Shown: positions 1 to 5,797, counted from the first letter of the stretch. The stretch is DNA of 7,185 nt from Methanomicrobiales archaeon (GCA_013415575.1 JAAEES010000072.1:1-7185), one strand, 5' to 3'. Notes: generated by a model not told the origin, from the sequence alone. A program made the numbers and translations.

Positions 1-27
1 TATCTGTTCGAGGTCGGCGGCCGATAA
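1..27 (+). CDS. Possible C-terminal tail of an upstream gene (partial)
   Basis: Frame 1 reads YLFEVGGR followed by TAA at 25-27, with mostly G or C third positions like the other genes here. It could be the end of a plus-strand gene lying upstream of aIF2-beta. In many archaea the replicative helicase gene mcm precedes the aIF2-beta gene, and MCM proteins end in a winged-helix domain, so mcm is a context-based guess only. Eight codons cannot identify a protein. The competing reading is a minus-strand gene starting with ATG at 30-28 (MLSAADLEQI), which would leave the window on the left. Both readings cannot easily be true, and I slightly favour the plus-strand tail. Confidence 0.3.
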   Translation, partial: YLFEVGGR

Positions 28-54
28 CATGCTGGTGAAATCTCTCTCATGCAA

Positions 55-63
55 CCTTAAATT
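55..63 (+). promoter_or_regulatory. Candidate TATA box for aIF2-beta
   Basis: The AT-rich element CTTAAATTT at about 56-64 stands out in GC-rich surroundings. Archaeal transcription usually begins about 25-28 bases downstream of the TATA centre. That predicts a start near 86 and a leader of about 25 bases containing the Shine-Dalgarno-like GGAGAG at 94-99. The element is nearly symmetric, so it could also serve a leftward transcript starting near 33. Position and composition are the only evidence. Confidence 0.35.
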
Positions 64-93
64 TCCATCGCGGGGTTCATTATTTACGGTACC

Positions 94-99
94 GGAGAG
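94..99 (+). promoter_or_regulatory. Shine-Dalgarno site of aIF2-beta
   Basis: GGAGAG lies 11 bases before the ATG at 111. It matches the anti-Shine-Dalgarno end of archaeal 16S rRNA and supports the chosen start. The spacing is slightly long. Confidence 0.5.
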
Positions 100-110
100 A
101 AGTATAAAGC

Positions 111-722
111 ATGGTCGATCCGTATGAGGCACTCCTTAAGAAGGCATACGCGAATGTGACCGTTCAGAGCGAGTCGACAGAACGGTTCATGGTTCCGGAG
201 GCGAAGGTCTACATTGAGGGGAAAACAACCATTTTTGAAAATTTTGCAGAAATTGCCGATATCGTGAGGAGGGACCAGGACCATCTGATGAAATTCCTCC
301 TGGGCGAGCTGGGAACTGCCGGCAAAATCGACGGGAATCGTGCGATCTTCAACGGGAAGTTTGAACAGTCCCTCATCAACGGGCTCATCAAGAGCTACGT
401 TGATGATTACGTCATCTGCTCGGAGTGCGGGAAACCGGATACCCGGCTGGTGAAAGACGACCGCGTTCTCCTCCTCCGCTGCGATGCCTGTGGCGGTCAC
501 CGTCCCGTCCGGAAACGGAGAGCACGGACGGAACCTGCAGGAAGCGAACTCCAGGAAGGCCAGGAACTCGATGTCGAGATCCAGTCGGTCAGCAAGCGCG
601 GTGACGGGGTTGTCCGGATGGGGCGCTATATCATGTATGTTCCCAGAGGAAAACCGGGTCAGAAGGTAAAAATACGGATTACAAGAATATCCGGCTCAAT
701 CGTGTTTACAGAACAGGTATAA
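111..722 (+). CDS. eif2b: Translation initiation factor aIF2 subunit beta with TRAM domain
   Basis: This is the beta subunit of the heterotrimeric archaeal aIF2, which with GTP-bound gamma brings initiator Met-tRNA to the small ribosomal subunit in the cytoplasm. The protein has 203 residues. An N-terminal helix (about 1-12), which in this family contacts the gamma subunit, is followed by a central alpha-beta domain (about 25-98). A C4 zinc ribbon follows, with Cys103, Cys106, Cys124 and Cys127 in CSEC and CDAC. After a basic linker (about 131-140), residues 146-203 match a TRAM domain, a beta-barrel RNA-binding fold, including the stretch GDGVVRMGRYIMYVPR. Ordinary aIF2-beta is about 140 residues, so the C-terminal addition accounts for the extra length. 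Such TRAM-extended forms occur in methanogens of this group. The ATG at 111 has a GGAGAG upstream and the start MVDPYEALLKKAY looks typical. The gene is monocistronic as far as visible and ends at an oligo-T tract. Confidence 0.95.
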   Translation: MVDPYEALLKKAYANVTVQSESTERFMVPEAKVYIEGKTTIFENFAEIADIVRRDQDHLMKFLLGELGTAGKIDGNRAIFNGKFEQSLINGLIKSYVDDYVICSECGKPDTRLVKDDRVLLLRCDACGGHRPVRKRRARTEPAGSELQEGQELDVEIQSVSKRGDGVVRMGRYIMYVPRGKPGQKVKIRITRISGSIVFTEQV

Positions 723-730
723 TTATTTAA

Positions 731-738
731 TTTTTTTT
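731..738 (+). terminator. Oligo-T terminator after aIF2-beta
   Basis: A run of eight T in an AT-rich stretch begins eight bases after the aIF2-beta stop codon. Archaeal RNA polymerase terminates at oligo-T tracts without needing a hairpin. It lies in the 27-base gap between convergent aIF2-beta and rpoL. I see no equally good T tract on the minus strand to stop rpoL transcription. Confidence 0.6.
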
Positions 739-749
739 CAGATCTCGTT

Positions 750-1019
750 TCAATCTGCAGGGATTTGCTCCAGGAGTTCACTGCAGTAGCCTTCCAGGCG
801 CCCGCAGGCATCCCGCACGACGGCAAGAGGATCCCGGTTTCCCCTGGTAGTGACCAGCAGCTCAGGGTCTGAGAACTGGAATTTCACCAAATATCTGGCC
901 ACATCAACATCAGGGTCTTTCAGGATCTCCTCGGTCAGAACGTTCATGAAGGTGTGTCCCTCTCCCTGGATGATCAGGCGGGCCTTGTTCTTTTCCAGCT
1001 CCAGTATCTTGATATTCAT
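750..1019 (-). CDS. rpoL: DNA-directed RNA polymerase subunit L (Rpo11)
   Basis: This is the small assembly subunit of archaeal RNA polymerase, homologous to eukaryotic Rpb11/Rpc19 and to part of bacterial alpha. It dimerises with Rpo3 (RpoD) to form the platform for the large subunits. At 89 residues the length is normal for the family. The start MNIKILELEKNKARL and the signature GEGHTFMNVLTEEIL (residues about 20-34) are characteristic, and a C-terminal helix follows (about 64-85). No zinc or catalytic residues are expected. The gene is last in the minus-strand block but has its own strong TATA-like element at 1047-1052. This puts the predicted mRNA start only a few bases before the ATG, so translation may be near-leaderless. 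The purine-rich GGTGAG directly abutting the ATG is too close to work as a normal Shine-Dalgarno site. Confidence 0.95.
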   Translation of the reverse strand: MNIKILELEKNKARLIIQGEGHTFMNVLTEEILKDPDVDVARYLVKFQFSDPELLVTTRGNRDPLAVVRDACGRLEGYCSELLEQIPAD

Positions 1020-1044
1020 CTCACCTATGAATGGCTAGTGAACC

Positions 1045-1054
1045 GGTATATAGG
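1045..1054 (-). promoter_or_regulatory. TATA box of rpoL
   Basis: TATATA at 1047-1052 (CCTATATACC on the minus strand) is the best TATA match in the window. A start 25-28 bases downstream falls at about 1022-1025, only 3-6 bases before the rpoL ATG. The element lies in the 85-base gap after the metallohydrolase gene, so rpoL can be transcribed independently of the upstream genes. Confidence 0.6.
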
Positions 1055-1104
1055 TATGTGTGGACGAAAAGGTGGACTGTGGTCGTGACCGGGCATGCCA
1101 CTTA

Positions 1105-1830
1105 TCAATCCGGGAATGAGAATCTGTCCCCGTCTCTGCTGGTATGCGGGAGGTCCCAGGGCAGCAGGTGGCTCATGTGCACACACCTGAATTCCCGGAC
1201 CTCCAGTTCCCTTGCAAGAGCACACGCCTCCCCATAGTTCATGTGCTGCCGTGTCCGGATAGGCGGGGGGGCCAGGGCATCGATGAAGAGAAGATCCACT
1301 CCTGCCAGGAGAGCGAGGCTCTCAGAGGGGATATCCCGGTTTGTATCCGATGTGAACCCGATTGAGGCGTCACCTTTGGAAAGGAGGAGACCATAAGTCT
1401 CGGCGGGTGGGTGGCAGACCGGAACGAGGGTGATTTCGAGCCCGAAAAGACGGAATGGCCGGAACGGATCCCGTGGACAGATGGAGAAGGGGAGGAATGA
1501 AAAAACTCTCCGGCAGTATTCTACCACCCCCGGTGCACCATAAGCATCCGGAATATCCTGTACACGGTAGAACTCTCCGAACCCCATGAAGTGATCGTAG
1601 TGGCCATGGGTCCAGAGAACGGCATCGATATGGGGAGATCCGGCGGTGAGCAGTTGCATTCTGAGATCGGGGGAAGAATCGATCAGGATGTTCTTTCCAC
1701 CGGTCTCGATGAGGTAAGAAGTACGGAGCCGCTGGAGCCCGTGACTGAGGGCATAGGTGCACTGCGGGCAGGAACACCCGATCTTTGGTGTCCCGATGGC
1801 ATCACCGGTCCCGAGCAGCGTGATCTTCAT
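1105..1830 (-). CDS. PhnP-like metallo-beta-lactamase-fold hydrolase
   Basis: This is a 241-residue metal-dependent hydrolase of the metallo-beta-lactamase superfamily, expected in the cytoplasm. The dinuclear metal site is complete: THGHYDH gives His75, His77, Asp79 and His80, with His140 (PVCHPP), Asp162 (TSDTN) and His218 (VHMSH) as the later ligands. The N-terminal GTGDAIGTPKIGCSCPQC contributes Cys19, Cys21 and Cys24. In PhnP three such cysteines plus a C-terminal histidine (here probably His221) hold a structural zinc. PhnP itself hydrolyses cyclic phosphodiesters in phosphonate breakdown, but no phn genes are visible here, so the substrate in this organism is unknown. A cyclic nucleotide or small phosphodiester is a reasonable guess. 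The start codon lies one base after the stop of the AAA+ ATPase gene (TAG-G-ATG), so the two are almost certainly co-transcribed and translationally coupled. A run of seven G at 1265-1271 lies inside the gene, but the frame is intact. Confidence 0.88.
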   Translation of the reverse strand: MKITLLGTGDAIGTPKIGCSCPQCTYALSHGLQRLRTSYLIETGGKNILIDSSPDLRMQLLTAGSPHIDAVLWTHGHYDHFMGFGEFYRVQDIPDAYGAPGVVEYCRRVFSFLPFSICPRDPFRPFRLFGLEITLVPVCHPPAETYGLLLSKGDASIGFTSDTNRDIPSESLALLAGVDLLFIDALAPPPIRTRQHMNYGEACALARELEVREFRCVHMSHLLPWDLPHTSRDGDRFSFPD

Positions 1831-1831
1831 C

Positions 1832-3106
1832 CTATAACCAGTTCTGGGTGCGTACCGCCCCCCTGCTCCCGATAAGAAGGATACCCCGCTCGATGTCCTG
1901 GTCGGTGATGTAGGTCCGCCGCTCCATGAGCGCCGAGAGGAGCGCTTCCTTGACCATGATCCGGAGATCGGCCCCGGAAAATCCTTCGGTTGCCGCTACA
2001 AGCATCCCGAAGTCACAACGGCAATCGATACTTGCGGTGACCGTCTTCAGGATTTGCAGCCGCATCTCACTATCAGGGAGCCCGAATTCAACGATCTCAT
2101 CGAACCGACGCCATGCCGCTTCATCGAGGAGCTGTGGGTGGTTCGTTGCACCGATCAGGAGCACGCTGTCCTTGATCAGACTGATCCGGTCGATATTCTT
2201 GAGCAGAGAGTTCACCGCACGCTTCATGGCCCCGTGATCATCGGCAACCCTGCTCTTGGCAACAAAATCAAATTCATCGATAAAGAGGATGCAGGGAGCG
2301 AATTTTCGTGCAAAATCAAAGATGCGGTCGATATTCTTCGAGGTCTCCCCCAGGTACTGGGAGGTGACCATCGAGAGCCGCACCTCGATGAGGGGCAGGT
2401 GCATCTCCCGGGAAAGAGCAAGAGCGAGGGAGGTCTTCCCGGTACCCGGGGGCCCCACGAACAGGAGTTTCCCGACCTCATGGATCCGGTGCCGGGCAAG
2501 CAGATCACGGTGCTCCCGGGCAGTCCGGATCTTTCCGATGATCCGTTTCTGCTCTCCGGTGCAGATGAAATCCTCGAATTTCTGCTCGATCTCCTCAGGG
2601 GAGCTGACAATCACCAGGTCGAGGGCGTGTCTGAACTCCTCGTTTGCAGCAAGGATTTCTGCGATCTTCTTGGCGGTATAGGCCCGGGTATCCTCGTAGG
2701 GAGGGTTCCTGGCCCGAACCTCTTCGTATGAGATTTGTGATGTGTCCGATTCCTGGAAGAAGAAGGCCAGGGTCGGATTGTTCCGGATCAGGGGGATTCC
2801 GCCTTTCCGGACGAACCAGCCGACTGCTGCCTCGAGACTCGGTACGCGGATACGCTGGCCGAATTCCTCGCAGGCGATGATCGGGGTTGATGAGAGTTTC
2901 GCACAGGCATCCGCGATCCCCAGGTTTCGCTTGATCATGCCTTCAGATAACAGGAGCGGGCGCTTGAACTCCTGGTCGCCATTGACCCCGAACAGTTCGC
3001 GGCATTCCGGGGTCAGATCGTTGATATCGAGTTCGGCATGCCGGTTGAATATCTCAGCGGTGAGCGCCACTTCAAGGAGTTTCAAGGTCTCATCGTCTGC
3101 AGACAT
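1832..3106 (-). CDS. AAA+ ATPase with an uncharacterised N-terminal region
   Basis: This is a 424-residue cytoplasmic protein with a single C-terminal AAA module. Walker A is GPPGTGKTS (218-226), Walker B is CILFIDE (272-278, Asp277 and Glu278), and sensor 1 is in IGATNHP (Asn322). The candidate arginine finger is in RRFDEIVEFG (Arg333/Arg334), and sensor 2 is GFSGADL (375-381). All catalytic motifs are present, so it should be active and probably forms a ring. The pattern is that of classic AAA proteins of the CDC48/FtsH/spastin type. The first 200 residues contain no motif I recognise: no transmembrane segment, no protease site, no clear coiled coil. They probably bind the substrate or partner. 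It is followed one base later by the PhnP-like hydrolase and preceded by a 44-base gap with a TATA-like element. The true role is unknown, and remodelling of a protein or complex is inferred from the family. Confidence 0.9.
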   Translation of the reverse strand: MSADDETLKLLEVALTAEIFNRHAELDINDLTPECRELFGVNGDQEFKRPLLLSEGMIKRNLGIADACAKLSSTPIIACEEFGQRIRVPSLEAAVGWFVRKGGIPLIRNNPTLAFFFQESDTSQISYEEVRARNPPYEDTRAYTAKKIAEILAANEEFRHALDLVIVSSPEEIEQKFEDFICTGEQKRIIGKIRTAREHRDLLARHRIHEVGKLLFVGPPGTGKTSLALALSREMHLPLIEVRLSMVTSQYLGETSKNIDRIFDFARKFAPCILFIDEFDFVAKSRVADDHGAMKRAVNSLLKNIDRISLIKDSVLLIGATNHPQLLDEAAWRRFDEIVEFGLPDSEMRLQILKTVTASIDCRCDFGMLVAATEGFSGADLRIMVKEALLSALMERRTYITDQDIERGILLIGSRGAVRTQNWL

Positions 3107-3138
3107 TTCTGTAACTTATAGTATTACTCTCCGGCTTC

Positions 3139-3150
3139 CATAAGAGTTTC
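3139..3150 (-). promoter_or_regulatory. Candidate promoter of the AAA+/hydrolase pair
   Basis: On the minus strand GAAACTCTTATGG (3150-3138) resembles a purine-rich BRE followed by a TATA box centred near 3142. A start about 27 bases on falls near 3115, leaving a leader of about 9 bases before the ATG at 3106. A GGAGAG further downstream is about 20 bases from the ATG, too far for normal initiation. The promoter lies over the 3' edge of map, so readthrough from map is also possible. Confidence 0.35.
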
Positions 3151-4041
3151 TCATGCCGTTGTCACGATGCAACCGTCACTGGTTACGATGAGAGTATGTT
3201 CATGCTGGGAGACGACCGAACCCGGAACATCAGCAAGGACAGGATAGGCGCGGACGAGACCCTGCTGGATAAGGGTGGAGAGTGCGAAGTCCTGCCGTTC
3301 TGAAGGAATCCAGCGACGGGCAAACGGCATCCCTCTCCGTTCACGTACCGCTTCGAGGATCTTCCGTGCGGAGGGAAGGCGTACCGGTTTGATGCTGATC
3401 TGCTGGAAGATCTCTACCCGCGGCTTCTCACTCACCTTTCCAGAACCGGAGGAGGCAAACGGCTCAATGGCAAAGACCATGCCCTCCTCAAGAGCGGCAC
3501 CTCCCTCAAACGAGAGGTTCGGGATGCTCGGAGGGGTGTGGATGGCATAGCGGGCCAGGCCATGTCCTGTCAGGTTTGCGACCGGCCGAAACCCCCGACT
3601 CTCGATCTCCTGCTGAATGGCCCTGCCAAGATCACCGATGGTAACCCCCGGTCTCACCAGGGCGATCGCGGCTTCAAGGGCACGCTGTGAAGCCTCGACC
3701 AGGAGCCCATGGTCACCGAGATCCACCGTGACCGCGGTATCGGCAATGTATCCGTCAAGATGAACGCCGAGATCCAGTTTGGCGACATCACCTTCAATAA
3801 AGAACCGCTCGTCCCCGATTGACGCAGTATCATGCGCAGCATCCTCGTTGAGAGAGAGATTAAGGGGAAAAGCGAGGCCGGCCCCGGCATCAGTGACCAT
3901 CTGTTCCACCGATTCCACCACCTCAAGAATTGAAACCCCGGCCTTGATCGTGCCGGCCCCTGTTCCGAGAACCCGGGCGGCAACCCTGCCGGCTTCGACA
4001 TAGGAGTCGAATACATCATCGTCCAGCAGCAGCGCGCTCAT
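3151..4041 (-). CDS. map: Methionine aminopeptidase, type II (archaeal)
   Basis: This enzyme removes the initiator methionine from nascent proteins in the cytoplasm, using a dinuclear metal centre. From the chosen start it has 296 residues, the usual archaeal length. All five metal ligands are visible: Asp90 (KLDLG), Asp101 (IADTAVT), His160 (LTGHGL), Glu193 (AIEPF) and Glu281 (QHEHT). His70 (DAAHDTAS) matches the conserved active-site histidine, and the C-terminal half carries the type II insertion domain (about 200-265). I start at ATG 4041-4039 because it overlaps the stop of the upstream peptidase gene as ATGA, a typical coupled arrangement, and because MSALLLDDDVFDSYVEAG fits the family N terminus. 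An in-frame ATG 33 bases upstream (4074) would add MPHPVPAGAGG inside the upstream gene and is less likely. The gene lies directly behind a second M24-fold peptidase. Confidence 0.95.
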   Translation of the reverse strand: MSALLLDDDVFDSYVEAGRVAARVLGTGAGTIKAGVSILEVVESVEQMVTDAGAGLAFPLNLSLNEDAAHDTASIGDERFFIEGDVAKLDLGVHLDGYIADTAVTVDLGDHGLLVEASQRALEAAIALVRPGVTIGDLGRAIQQEIESRGFRPVANLTGHGLARYAIHTPPSIPNLSFEGGAALEEGMVFAIEPFASSGSGKVSEKPRVEIFQQISIKPVRLPSARKILEAVRERRGMPFARRWIPSERQDFALSTLIQQGLVRAYPVLADVPGSVVSQHEHTLIVTSDGCIVTTA

Positions 4042-5165
4042 ACCACCAGCTCCCGCGGGAACCGGGTGAGGCACCGGAATCCCTTCCGGTTGACCACCCC
4101 GATGTTCTCAATTCTCACTCCTCCTGTGCCGGGATAATACAGTCCCGGTTCGTTGGTGACCACATTTCCGGCCCTCAGCACGTCTCCACCGGGCCCGAGT
4201 GTTGGAAGTTCGTGCACCTCCAGACCGACACCGTGACCGAGGTTATGGGTGAATCCCTGCAGGCCGGTGGTGTAACCCCGGTCCTTGAACAGGTCGACGA
4301 CCTTCTCGTGCACCGCACTTCCGGCAACACCGGCTTTTATAGATGCTGCAGCGAGATCCTGGGCATCACGGACGGCGGTATACATCTCCCTGATCTCTGT
4401 CGACGGCTCTCCCTTGGATACGGTCCTCGTCATATCAGAATAGTACCCGCTCTCCTCATCCTGGGGAAAGATGTCGATCACGATCGGCTCGCATTCCCTG
4501 AGCGGGCCGCGCCCCTGGATATGAGGGGTCGCGGTATCCTCTCCGCAGGATACAATGGTTTCACGGGCAAGGCAGCCTCTGCTCCTGAGGAGCTCGTGCA
4601 TGGCCTGTCTGACCCGCTCGGAGGTAAGCGCGCTCCCGCCCTGGTACAGCAGGCCCCCCCTGGGTTTTGAACGCCTGATGAGGTCGAGCGCGTGCCCCAT
4701 TGCGGTTTCTGTTGCTCCCTGTACACGCCGGATATGGGTGATCTCTTCCCGGGTTTTGACAGCACGAATCGCTCCCACTGTCCCGGCATCGAGATCAACC
4801 CGGTAATACTGCGAGATCGCTATGCCAAGTGCGTACGGAAAGGTCGGGGGGACGAGAACGGGCCCTTTCACATAATCAGCGATCATTCGTGCCAGAGAAC
4901 GCCAGCGGTCCTCCTCTTCATCAATGATCCGCAGGAAGCCGGCCTCTGCCCGGCTCATAGCCGGAACCGCGGCTTCCCTGACAGCACGATCGTATTCCAT
5001 CTGTGATACGATGATGACTCCCTGTTCTCCCCGTTTCCGGATATACACCACCGGATCCGTGGTGATGAAACGGGTGAGGTATCGTATATCTGCATTCTCT
5101 GAAGATCCGATCAGGACATATCCATCCGCGCCGTGTTCTTCCATGGATTTATCGAGCGCGTCCAT
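4038..5165 (-). CDS. M24B family Xaa-Pro-type peptidase
   Basis: This is a cytoplasmic metallopeptidase of the pita-bread fold, M24B subfamily (Xaa-Pro dipeptidase/aminopeptidase, PepQ/PepP-like), expected to cleave peptides with proline in second position. From ATG 5165 it has 375 residues. An N-terminal creatinase-like domain (about 1-135) is followed by the catalytic domain (about 140-375). The ligands are complete: Asp231 (IVIDIF), Asp244 (YYSDMTRT), His311 (LGHGVGL), Glu339 (TNEPGLYY) and Glu353 (RIENIG). Conserved substrate-site histidines are His215 (TPHIQGRG) and His318 (EVHELP). Two starts are possible: GTG at 5192 (384 residues) or ATG at 5165. Neither has a Shine-Dalgarno site. I prefer ATG because MDALDKSMEEHGADGYVL fits the family and a TATA-like element at 5198-5205 predicts an mRNA start near 5175, just ahead of the ATG. 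Dipeptidase and aminopeptidase activity cannot be told apart from sequence. It overlaps map by four bases. Confidence 0.9.
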   Translation of the reverse strand: MDALDKSMEEHGADGYVLIGSSENADIRYLTRFITTDPVVYIRKRGEQGVIIVSQMEYDRAVREAAVPAMSRAEAGFLRIIDEEEDRWRSLARMIADYVKGPVLVPPTFPYALGIAISQYYRVDLDAGTVGAIRAVKTREEITHIRRVQGATETAMGHALDLIRRSKPRGGLLYQGGSALTSERVRQAMHELLRSRGCLARETIVSCGEDTATPHIQGRGPLRECEPIVIDIFPQDEESGYYSDMTRTVSKGEPSTEIREMYTAVRDAQDLAAASIKAGVAGSAVHEKVVDLFKDRGYTTGLQGFTHNLGHGVGLEVHELPTLGPGGDVLRAGNVVTNEPGLYYPGTGGVRIENIGVVNRKGFRCLTRFPRELVV

Positions 5166-5172
5166 ACCATTC

Positions 5173-5180
5173 TGTTTTAG
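5173..5180 (+). promoter_or_regulatory. Candidate TATA element for the rightward membrane-protein gene
   Basis: TGTTTTAG sits about 27 bases before a predicted start near 5204, giving a leader of about 22 bases that contains GGGAGGT. It lies inside the possible GTG-extended N terminus of the leftward peptidase, one more reason to prefer the shorter peptidase. Position and base composition are the only support. Confidence 0.25.
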
Positions 5181-5197
5181 AAGCCTGACCACAAGTA

Positions 5198-5205
5198 GTT
5201 TTATG
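5198..5205 (-). promoter_or_regulatory. Candidate TATA element for the leftward peptidase-map operon
   Basis: CATAAAAC on the minus strand, centred near 5202, predicts a transcription start near 5175 and a leader of about 10 bases before ATG 5165. Such a short leader without a Shine-Dalgarno site fits leaderless-type initiation. Confidence 0.3.
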
Positions 5206-5207
5206 AT

Positions 5208-5214
5208 GGGAGGT
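5208..5214 (+). promoter_or_regulatory. Strong Shine-Dalgarno site with two possible start codons
   Basis: GGGAGGT is the best ribosome-binding match in the window. An out-of-frame ATG at 5219 lies 4 bases after it and the ATG of the membrane protein at 5226 lies 11 bases after it. The 5219 frame gives a protein without recognisable character and overlaps the next gene region, so the 5226 start is chosen. Confidence 0.5.
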
Positions 5215-5225
5215 ACCTATGAATA

Positions 5226-5453
5226 ATGGACCCGGCAGCGAAAGAACGGTTCAAATGGAAATTCTACCGCCTCGCGGTGCTCTTAAACATCATTATTCTC
5301 CTCGTTGCCATCGGAGTGATCGCGTTCTTCAGGGCACCCTCGGAGTACCGGATTCCGTTGTTTGGTATCTTTGTTCTCGCCGCAGTTACCCTGAGCATGT
5401 ATTTCTGGAGATTGTACAGGGAGACAAAAACGTGGCTGAAGGAACAGGGATGA
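5226..5453 (+). CDS. Small two-helix membrane protein
   Basis: This is a 75-residue protein I cannot assign to a family. It starts with a basic cytoplasmic-looking segment (MDPAAKERFKWKFYR). A hydrophobic helix follows (about 16-36, LAVLLNIIILLVAIGVIAFF), then a short polar loop with Arg and Tyr (about 37-43). A second hydrophobic helix (about 44-60) leads into a charged tail (RLYRETKTWLKEQG). By the positive-inside rule both ends should be in the cytoplasm, with the short loop outside. There is no signal peptide or catalytic motif. It is divergent from the peptidase-map operon, has a strong GGGAGGT upstream, and is followed 40 bases later by a small winged-helix gene on the same strand, probably in one operon. 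It may be a membrane anchor or partner of that protein, but this is only context. Confidence 0.75.
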   Translation: MDPAAKERFKWKFYRLAVLLNIIILLVAIGVIAFFRAPSEYRIPLFGIFVLAAVTLSMYFWRLYRETKTWLKEQG

Positions 5454-5480
5454 TCCCGGTTTCCCCATTGTCCGGCTCAA

Positions 5481-5486
5481 AGAGGA
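5481..5486 (+). promoter_or_regulatory. Shine-Dalgarno site of the winged-helix gene
   Basis: AGAGGA lies seven bases before ATG 5494 and supports that start codon. Confidence 0.5.
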
Positions 5487-5493
5487 CAGACAG

Positions 5494-5778
5494 ATGATCG
5501 AAAAAGTCAGGAGCGAGATCGAACTGATGCAGCGGCACATCGAAGTACTCCGGACGGTGGTCGCTCATCAGCCGATCGGCATCATGAAACTCTCCGAACT
5601 CCTTGATCTGCCTTTCCATCGGATCAGGTACTCACTCCGTGTCCTTGAACAGATGGGCTATATCAGGGCCTCCTCATCCGGTGCGGTAGCCACAGAACAG
5701 GCACAGGATCTCCTCGCAAACCTCAACACCGAGTTAGAAGCGATGGAAAAGCTCCTTGAGTCCATGAAGCAGGAGTGA
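5494..5778 (+). CDS. Small winged-helix (predicted DNA-binding) protein
   Basis: This is a 94-residue cytoplasmic protein. Residues 1-25 form a predicted amphipathic helix (MIEKVRSEIELMQRHIEVLR). Residues 28-58 resemble a helix-turn-helix: IGIMKLSELLDLPFHRIRYS, then LRVLEQMGYIRAS leading into a short wing (SSSGAVAT). Residues 68-94 form a charged, leucine-rich helix (LLANLNTELEAMEKLLESMK) that could be a dimerising coiled coil. The domain order of flanking helices around a winged helix is typical of small archaeal transcription regulators, but I do not recognise the specific family and no ligand-binding domain is present. The start is supported by AGAGGA upstream. It follows the small membrane protein by 40 bases and ends 12 bases before a T7 tract, so the two probably form a two-gene unit. 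Its target could be its own operon or the divergent peptidase operon, which is inference. Confidence 0.78.
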   Translation: MIEKVRSEIELMQRHIEVLRTVVAHQPIGIMKLSELLDLPFHRIRYSLRVLEQMGYIRASSSGAVATEQAQDLLANLNTELEAMEKLLESMKQE

Positions 5779-5790
5779 GGACTAGTGGGA

Positions 5791-5797
5791 TTTTTTT
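5791..5797 (+). terminator. Oligo-T terminator after the winged-helix gene
   Basis: Seven consecutive T occur 12 bases after the stop codon and before the tRNA promoter. This is a standard archaeal termination signal and separates the protein operon from the tRNA unit. Confidence 0.55.

Noticed and set aside
84..500. Minus-strand open frame opposite aIF2-beta
   Set aside because: It is fully antisense to a strongly supported gene. The frame is a by-product of the aIF2-beta codon pattern and has no ribosome site or family features.
1265..1271. Run of seven G in the metallohydrolase gene as a possible frameshift
   Set aside because: The frame runs intact through it, and the later conserved His218 and His221 stay in frame, so no length error is indicated.
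2054..2731. Long plus-strand open frame (225 codons) opposite the AAA+ ATPase gene
   Set aside because: It is antisense to a gene with clear Walker and sensor motifs. Its protein has no recognisable fold, and GC-rich codon use readily leaves open frames on the opposite strand.
4042..4074. Eleven-residue N-terminal extension of methionine aminopeptidase
   Set aside because: It lies wholly inside the upstream peptidase gene. The ATGA overlap at 4038-4041 gives the standard family length and a typical coupled start.
5219..5497. Plus-strand frame starting at ATG 5219, well placed after GGGAGGT
   Set aside because: Its protein lacks any coherent hydrophobic or domain pattern, while the frame starting at 5226 gives two clean membrane helices. 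The ATG at 5219 probably just lies in the leader.
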